DNA of 44,302 nt from Lichenibacterium minor (GTDB lineage Bacteria; Pseudomonadota; Alphaproteobacteria; Rhizobiales; Beijerinckiaceae): assembly GCF_004137685.1 (NCBI RefSeq), contig NZ_QYBB01000037.1, forward strand, positions 1-44,302. Direction: 5' to 3'. The position numbers were made by a program, and so were the translations under genes. Below the pieces are notes generated by a model. The model worked only from the letters and a program-made list of their open reading frames with translations, was not told the origin of the DNA and made no database searches. The stretch's first letter is position 1. Each line of letters starts with the position of its first letter. Shown piece by piece: positions 40,961 through 44,302 of the stretch.

Positions 40961-41123
40961 AGCGGAAACAAGCACTTAGGCGCTGTTGCGGCGGGTGAAT
41001 GCTTCCCAGAAATGCTCATCGGGAAGCACATGGGAAGCGGCAGCGTGCCGCAGCTTCCCAGGCAATCGACGAACACGGCACGGGACGGGTTGCCGACGCC
41101 TTCACTGCTTGAGGCCAGCTTGA
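40961..41123. repeat. Repeat-rich attachment-type region downstream of tRNA-Lys
   Basis: GCTTCCCA occurs at 41001-41008 and 41053-41060. Its reverse form GGGAAGC occurs at 41021-41027 and 41032-41038. TGGGAAGC plus GGCA (41031-41042) and the matching TGCC...GCTTCCCA (41046-41060) also form a hairpin. Four copies of an 8-bp motif in both orientations next to a tRNA 3' end are typical of tyrosine-recombinase arm sites. No integrase gene is in the window. Confidence 0.55.
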
Positions 41124-41234
41124 GCCTGCTCCGCGGCTATCGGCGGTGGCGGCCTCTCACGAGGCGAGCAGCGCACGCTCGAGGCGCAGGAGAATGCCGT
41201 CAGCCGGCAGATCCACTTCGACGGGAGCTACTGA
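41124..41234 (+). pseudogene. C-terminal remnant of the QENAVSRQI secreted-protein gene
   Basis: 36 codons then TGA. The reading ...AIGGGGLSRGEQRTLEAQEN-AVSRQI-HFDGSY lines up with the last 30 or so residues of the complete gene at 1219-1557. An in-frame TGA stands at 41121-41123, and DNA similarity is lost upstream of about 41130, so the N-terminal two thirds and the signal peptide are missing. The break point coincides with the edge of the tRNA-Lys repeat region. Probably not expressed. Confidence 0.75.
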
Positions 41235-41572
41235 TCGGCCTTTCGCTCCGCTACGCGCTCGCGATCCCCGCGCTTCATCGCCTCCCGGCGGCGTTCCAGC
41301 ATCGCCTCGAAGACGGCGGCCGTCTCGGCTGGGTCGAACGGCACCTCCAGTCCCGCGAGGTCGCGCGCGAGGGCGTTGATCCAGGTGGGCGCCTGATTGG
41401 GACGAAGAACCGCGGCGGTCAGGAGCATCCGCAAGGCTGCGTTGGCCACGTCGTCCCGCGCTGGGCGCCTCCTCGCCTTGTTCTTGGCGCGGTGCCTCGC
41501 TTGGTCCGCACGCTGCCTCTCCAGATGAGCCCTGTGCTTGAGTGCCGCCTTGGCATCTGACTTTGTCGCCAT
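41228..41572 (-). CDS. Basic helical hypothetical protein, island type
   Basis: 114 aa, strongly basic N-terminal helix (KSDAKAALKHRAHLERQ-RADQARHRAKNKARRRP), then a short more hydrophobic segment and a charged C-terminal helix ending RERVAERKADQ. AAAGGAGGG lies about 10 bases before the ATG at 41572. The composition suggests nucleic-acid binding, but I recognise no family. It lies downstream of an array of CTCACC palindromes. In the left accessory region only its last codons survive (1208-1225). Confidence 0.62.
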   Translation of the reverse strand: MATKSDAKAALKHRAHLERQRADQARHRAKNKARRRPARDDVANAALRMLLTAAVLRPNQAPTWINALARDLAGLEVPFDPAETAAVFEAMLERRREAMKRGDRERVAERKADQ

Positions 41573-41893
41573 CGCACGGCCCTCCTTTCTCGGCCGTGCT
41601 GCTCATCATTGGCCAATCGTAGCAAGCCGCCAGTTCGATCTCAGCGGCGAGGTCGCACCCCGCGTCGCACCCCCGCGACCTCACCGGGTGAGCTGTCGGG
41701 GTTGGCTCCGGGCCGGGGCTAGGCGTTTGGGGTGAGCTCACCCGGTGAGTGAACCCGAGGCGACTCGTCTGATTCCGTATGCGACGAAGGTCGTACATAC
41801 CGAGTAGGTAATGGGGGACGTGCCTCCCCCGCTTCACACCCGATCTCGGGGTGCCGAATTTTAATCGGTCACTTCTCGGCTTCAAGTGCTTGG
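41573..41893. promoter_or_regulatory. Operator-like palindrome array upstream of the 41228-41572 gene
   Basis: CTCACC-G-GGTGAG (41680-41692) and CTCACC-C-GGTGAG (41737-41749) are 13-base palindromes whose centres are 57 bases apart. GGTGAGCTCACC (41731-41742) is a perfect 12-base palindrome overlapping the second. Further on, GGGGGA-N6-TCCCCC forms a short hairpin around 41814-41831, and an AT-rich patch lies at about 41858-41866. No gene is seen here. The repeats sit 108 bases or more upstream of the start at 41572. Confidence 0.55.
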
Positions 41894-42694
41894 TCACGAC
41901 GTGGGTGCCGTGACCAGCAGCCCCACGACGGCCGACCACGCCAGAGCCGCGGGCTCCTGCGACGGCAAGCCAGCGGCGTGGGACTGCACGATGCCGACGA
42001 GGTCCGTCGCGTCGTCGCCCATCTCGACGAGGCTTCGAGCAGCAACGCGTGCAGCGGCCCGGGCGCCTGCGACGGTGCCGGGGCGCACGTCTCGGACCGC
42101 ATCCCGGATCGAGACCTGCACCCGGTACAGCGCCGAGCAGCACTCCCGCAGGGGCAGAACGCCGGCGGCCTCGACCGCGGCTTGGTGCTCGCGCCCCCAC
42201 GCGTTGACGGCTTCAACGATGCGCCGCCGACGGCGCCACGCTTGGGACCCGATCCTCAGGGTGAGGCGTCCGAGATCCCAGCACGATTGCGGGTCCGTCC
42301 ACCCCTCGAACGCTTTCTCGTCCGGCAGGAAGCCGAACAGGGCGCCGTCGATGACGTTCATCTGTGCGGCCTGCGCCGGCGTCACGATGCGGCGCGTGTC
42401 CTCCGCCTCCAAGAGGAGCTTGATGAGCGAGTCGGCGGCGTCCGACACGGCGTCGTGCAGCCGCGCCGCTGCCAGCAGCCACGGGTCGGGCGCCGCCGGC
42501 GACGCGGGCCCGTCGCGCAGGCCGAGCAGCCCTCGCATCATGGCACCGTTCACGCGCGCGGCGAGCAGCGCCAAGCGGAGGCCCGCGATGACGTCCACCG
42601 GCGCGAGCTGCGCGGAGGCCATGCGCAGGTCGAAGTGCGCCGAGCCGAGGGCGGCGGCGCTGCACCGCCGCAGGTGTTCCAGGTTCTCAGGCAT
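41894..42694 (-). CDS. Hypothetical protein, 266 aa, island type
   Basis: The start is the ATG at 42694, overlapping the previous stop by 8 bases. The protein is mostly alpha-helical, with a hydrophobic N-terminal third (GLRLALLAARVNGAMMRGLLGLRDG), a central segment AQMNVIDGALFGFLPDEKAFEGW, and CWDLGRLTLRIGSQAWRRRRRIV. No signal peptide; the C-terminal AALAWSAVVGLLVTAPT is hydrophobic and could be a membrane end. I recognise no family. It is co-directional and coupled with the gene at 42687-43040. Confidence 0.6.
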   Translation of the reverse strand: MPENLEHLRRCSAAALGSAHFDLRMASAQLAPVDVIAGLRLALLAARVNGAMMRGLLGLRDGPASPAAPDPWLLAAARLHDAVSDAADSLIKLLLEAEDTRRIVTPAQAAQMNVIDGALFGFLPDEKAFEGWTDPQSCWDLGRLTLRIGSQAWRRRRRIVEAVNAWGREHQAAVEAAGVLPLRECCSALYRVQVSIRDAVRDVRPGTVAGARAAARVAARSLVEMGDDATDLVGIVQSHAAGLPSQEPAALAWSAVVGLLVTAPTS

Positions 42695-43040
42695 GCCCGA
42701 CCTCCACGAGGCCTTGCAGCCGAACCACGTCGCGCGCCATGTCGAAGCCGAGGGCGTCGACAAGCTCCGTCGGCAGCAACGCGACACCAACCGACGCCCG
42801 CGCGGCCCGCGCCTTCGCCAACGCGCCGTGGGGCGTGACGGCCGGCAAGGCCACGATCGCGCGCACCACGGCCTCGGCCCGCGCCGTGCAGTTCGCGAGA
42901 CGCTCGTCGTCTTCGGGCTGCCCGCCCACGAAGGCATAGCTCGCTTCCCCGCCCAGCTCTTCCATGAGGTCGGCCAGCGCCGCCAGAGCCCTGTCCTGTG
43001 CCGGCATGTCGGCGCCGGCCCCGTCGTTCATCGCGTCCAT
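42687..43040 (-). CDS. Hypothetical protein, 117 aa, island type
   Basis: The ATG at 43040 is preceded by GGGGGAG. It contains the pattern VVRAIVALPAVTPHGALAKARAAR near residues 58-80, similar to the P-T-T-T-x-G-L-x-A-K-A-R pattern in the gene at 1-411, so the two may belong to one broad family of small island proteins. Function unknown. The stop overlaps the start of the 266-aa gene. Confidence 0.62.
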   Translation of the reverse strand: MDAMNDGAGADMPAQDRALAALADLMEELGGEASYAFVGGQPEDDERLANCTARAEAVVRAIVALPAVTPHGALAKARAARASVGVALLPTELVDALGFDMARDVVRLQGLVEVGHA

Positions 43041-43173
43041 GGTGTTCTCCCCCGGCTCGCGCCGGACTCGGGTGTGGTGACTGTGGGTTCGGGAGGGAGC
43101 CGCCCTCACGGCGCGGGCAGCGCGAGGGCGAGCAGGCGATGCCGCAGAATGGCGAGGGCGGAGGCGCGGCGGG

Positions 43174-43404
43174 TCACGGCGCTGTCCTCCGGCCCCGGAC
43201 GCGCCGCAAATCGGTGGCGATGTCGGCCTGCACGGCCGCATAGACCCGGAGAGCAGCGTCGCGCCGTCCTGCCACTGCAAGGCGCCGGGCGTGCCGGAGC
43301 CGGAGGTCCACTCCCCAGGAGAAGGCGAGCGCCGGGGCGACCGCGAGCGTGATGGACGGCGCCCACCAGACGGCGGCGATGGTTCGGAGCGCGGCGTCAC
43401 GCAT
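43174..43404 (-). CDS. Small membrane-anchored hypothetical protein
   Basis: 76 aa. The ATG at 43404 overlaps the stop of the putative DNA-binding gene (ATGCGTGA), so it is likely coupled. N-terminal hydrophobic segment IAAVWWAPSITLAVAPALAFSWGV, then a basic helical tail rich in R and A. No family recognised. In the left accessory region only its first few bases remain. The gap from 43041 to 43173 holds no gene. Confidence 0.5.
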   Translation of the reverse strand: MRDAALRTIAAVWWAPSITLAVAPALAFSWGVDLRLRHARRLAVAGRRDAALRVYAAVQADIATDLRRVRGRRTAP

Positions 43405-43843
43405 CGGAGGACGAGCCTCGACCGTGCATGCCGGCCACCTCCGCTTCGAGCCCAGCGATCTGCCGCTCCAACTCGGTCAGCAATCGCCGGATCTCGCCGA
43501 CCCGCTGCGCCAAGCTGGACGACCCCGTCGCGGTGACGGCCGCCTCGTACTTCCGCCACGCCGTGAACCGCCCTCGCAGGTCATCGACCGCCGCGGCCGA
43601 CCACCCACCACCCCGACCGTACCAGGCTTCCCGGACGCGCCAGCTCTCCGCCGGGTAGCCGAGGTGCCGCGCCGCCTGCCGGACCTGCGCGGCGACCGTC
43701 TTCCCCGCCACGCCGCCGGCGGCTTGGTGCACGAGGTCCCGCAGCTCCGCCGCGACGGCCTCGGGCGAGCTTCCACCGGCCGTGGTGCGGTCACCACCAA
43801 CTGTGGCCCGTTTCAGCCGCTGGTCCTGCGATGCTGCGGACAT
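43397..43843 (-). CDS. Putative DNA-binding island protein, paralogue of 750-1199
   Basis: 148 aa. The N-terminal 97 residues are about 88% identical by eye to the left copy, including VAGKTVAAQVRQAARHLG and the motif WRVREAWYG. The tail (residues 100-148) is a coiled coil of different sequence (VGEIRRLLTELERQIAGLEAEVAG). Role inferred as for the left copy. The start ATG is 18 bases from the divergent ATG at 43862, the same spacing as in the left copy. Confidence 0.7.
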   Translation of the reverse strand: MSAASQDQRLKRATVGGDRTTAGGSSPEAVAAELRDLVHQAAGGVAGKTVAAQVRQAARHLGYPAESWRVREAWYGRGGGWSAAAVDDLRGRFTAWRKYEAAVTATGSSSLAQRVGEIRRLLTELERQIAGLEAEVAGMHGRGSSSDA

Positions 43844-43861
43844 CAGCAGCGGGAGGGCGGC

Positions 43862-44176
43862 ATGGCGGACGACGACACAGTGAAGGGCGACGAGATCACG
43901 GACGGGTCCGACTGGACCTATCGGCTGATGAGCCTGGAGCGGATCCAGGCCGACGAGCCCGAGGACGACGGCGAGGACATCTTCACCGCCACGTTCCAGG
44001 TCGACGGGCCGAACGCCAACGCCGAGGTCGAGATCATCGTGTCGGACTATGTGGACGAGGCGAACGTGGTCTCCATCGCGCTGCACACGCTGCATGTCTC
44101 GATGCGGGAATGGGCCCGCGCCACGGAGAACCGGCGCATCGCGGCGCGGGACGTGGACGAGTTGGCAGGCGACTGA
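43862..44176 (+). CDS. Acidic hypothetical protein, paralogue of 420-731
   Basis: 104 aa. GGGAGGG lies 5-6 bases before the ATG. It shares the MADDD start, EITD, the GPNANAEVE core and the LHTLH segment with the left copy; overall identity is near half by eye, lower than for its divergent partner. No membrane segment, no cysteine. Unknown function. Confidence 0.72.
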   Translation: MADDDTVKGDEITDGSDWTYRLMSLERIQADEPEDDGEDIFTATFQVDGPNANAEVEIIVSDYVDEANVVSIALHTLHVSMREWARATENRRIAARDVDELAGD

Positions 44177-44284
44177 CTGCCGGCCGCGCCCCTCCGACGT
44201 CGCCCGATAGATCAAGGGCGTTGCCGCTTCGCTCGTCACACGGCGCGCACGCTCCGGGTGGACGGAGATGAAGGAGGACGGCCC

Positions 44285-44302
44285 TTGAGCGCGGTGCAGA
44301 TC
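44285..44302 (+). CDS. Possible start of a further gene, cut by the window edge
   Basis: AAGGAGG at 44272-44278 is followed 6 bases later by TTG AGC GCG GTG CAG ATC. Only six codons are visible, so nothing can be said of the product. The strong ribosome binding site is the only support. Confidence 0.25.

Noticed and set aside
40747..41076. Minus-strand open frame across tRNA-Lys
   Set aside because: It runs through the tRNA gene and the repeat region; no ribosome binding site and no plausible protein.
44269..44286. ATG with five codons then stop (MKEDGP) just before the window end
   Set aside because: Far too short; the AAGGAGG inside it more likely serves the TTG at 44285.
1..44302. CRISPR arrays, insertion sequences, integrase or transposase genes, rRNA genes
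   Set aside because: Looked for on both strands: no regularly spaced direct repeats, no DDE or recombinase motifs and no rRNA-like sequence were seen. The elements at both ends must have their enzymes outside the window.

Overview
The window is high-GC DNA from an alphaproteobacterium, most likely order Hyphomicrobiales (Rhizobiales). The evidence is the ChvE-GguA-GguB sugar transporter, a short protein of the DUF1674/SdhAF4 family next to rsmB, a fused CysNC, an MntR/MntH pair with its palindromic operator, and a sigma-EcfG-type promoter (GGAAC-N16-CGTT) in front of a stress-type membrane gene cluster. I cannot fix the genus. About 38 kb of ordinary chromosome (about 2.93-40.96 kb) lies between two accessory regions.

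Left accessory region (1-2,921). Small genes of unknown function end against yifB/comM, which is cut off right after the conserved DLPKEG motif. The junction carries a cluster of TACCT/AGGTA repeats and looks like one end of an integrated element. No integrase is in view.

Core. xseB; a cytochrome b plus Tat-exported sulfite-oxidase-like pair; a tyrosine-phosphatase-like / HD hydrolase / YgfZ operon; the yraN-rsmI-lpoA-like block; a proline-iminopeptidase-like hydrolase followed by a complete peptide-type ABC importer; a ybhB-like gene, two tandem ACS-family MFS transporters and an orphan ModA-like binding protein; mntR and mntH, divergent around a perfect MntR-type palindrome; an MFS exporter; a ClC channel divergent from a marR gene; a WecA/MraY-like transferase; cysD-cysNC (sulfate activation); chvE-gguA-gguB (sugar import); rsmB and a DUF1674 gene; a three-gene membrane/stress cluster; an L,D-transpeptidase; a DUF4864 protein; tRNA-Lys(TTT).

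Right accessory region (40,961-44,302). It starts at the 3' end of tRNA-Lys with four copies of an 8-bp repeat, as expected of an attachment region. Unknown phage/island-type genes follow. Part of this region is an inverted, diverged copy of the left region: a divergent gene pair and the C-terminus of a small secreted protein are shared in collinear order. The right copy has about 2.2 kb (four unknown genes and an operator-like array) that is missing from the left copy, and the left copy keeps a scar. The two regions therefore look like relatives of one element family at two sites, yifB and tRNA-Lys.

All identifications come from reading translated sequence and motifs by eye. No database search was run.
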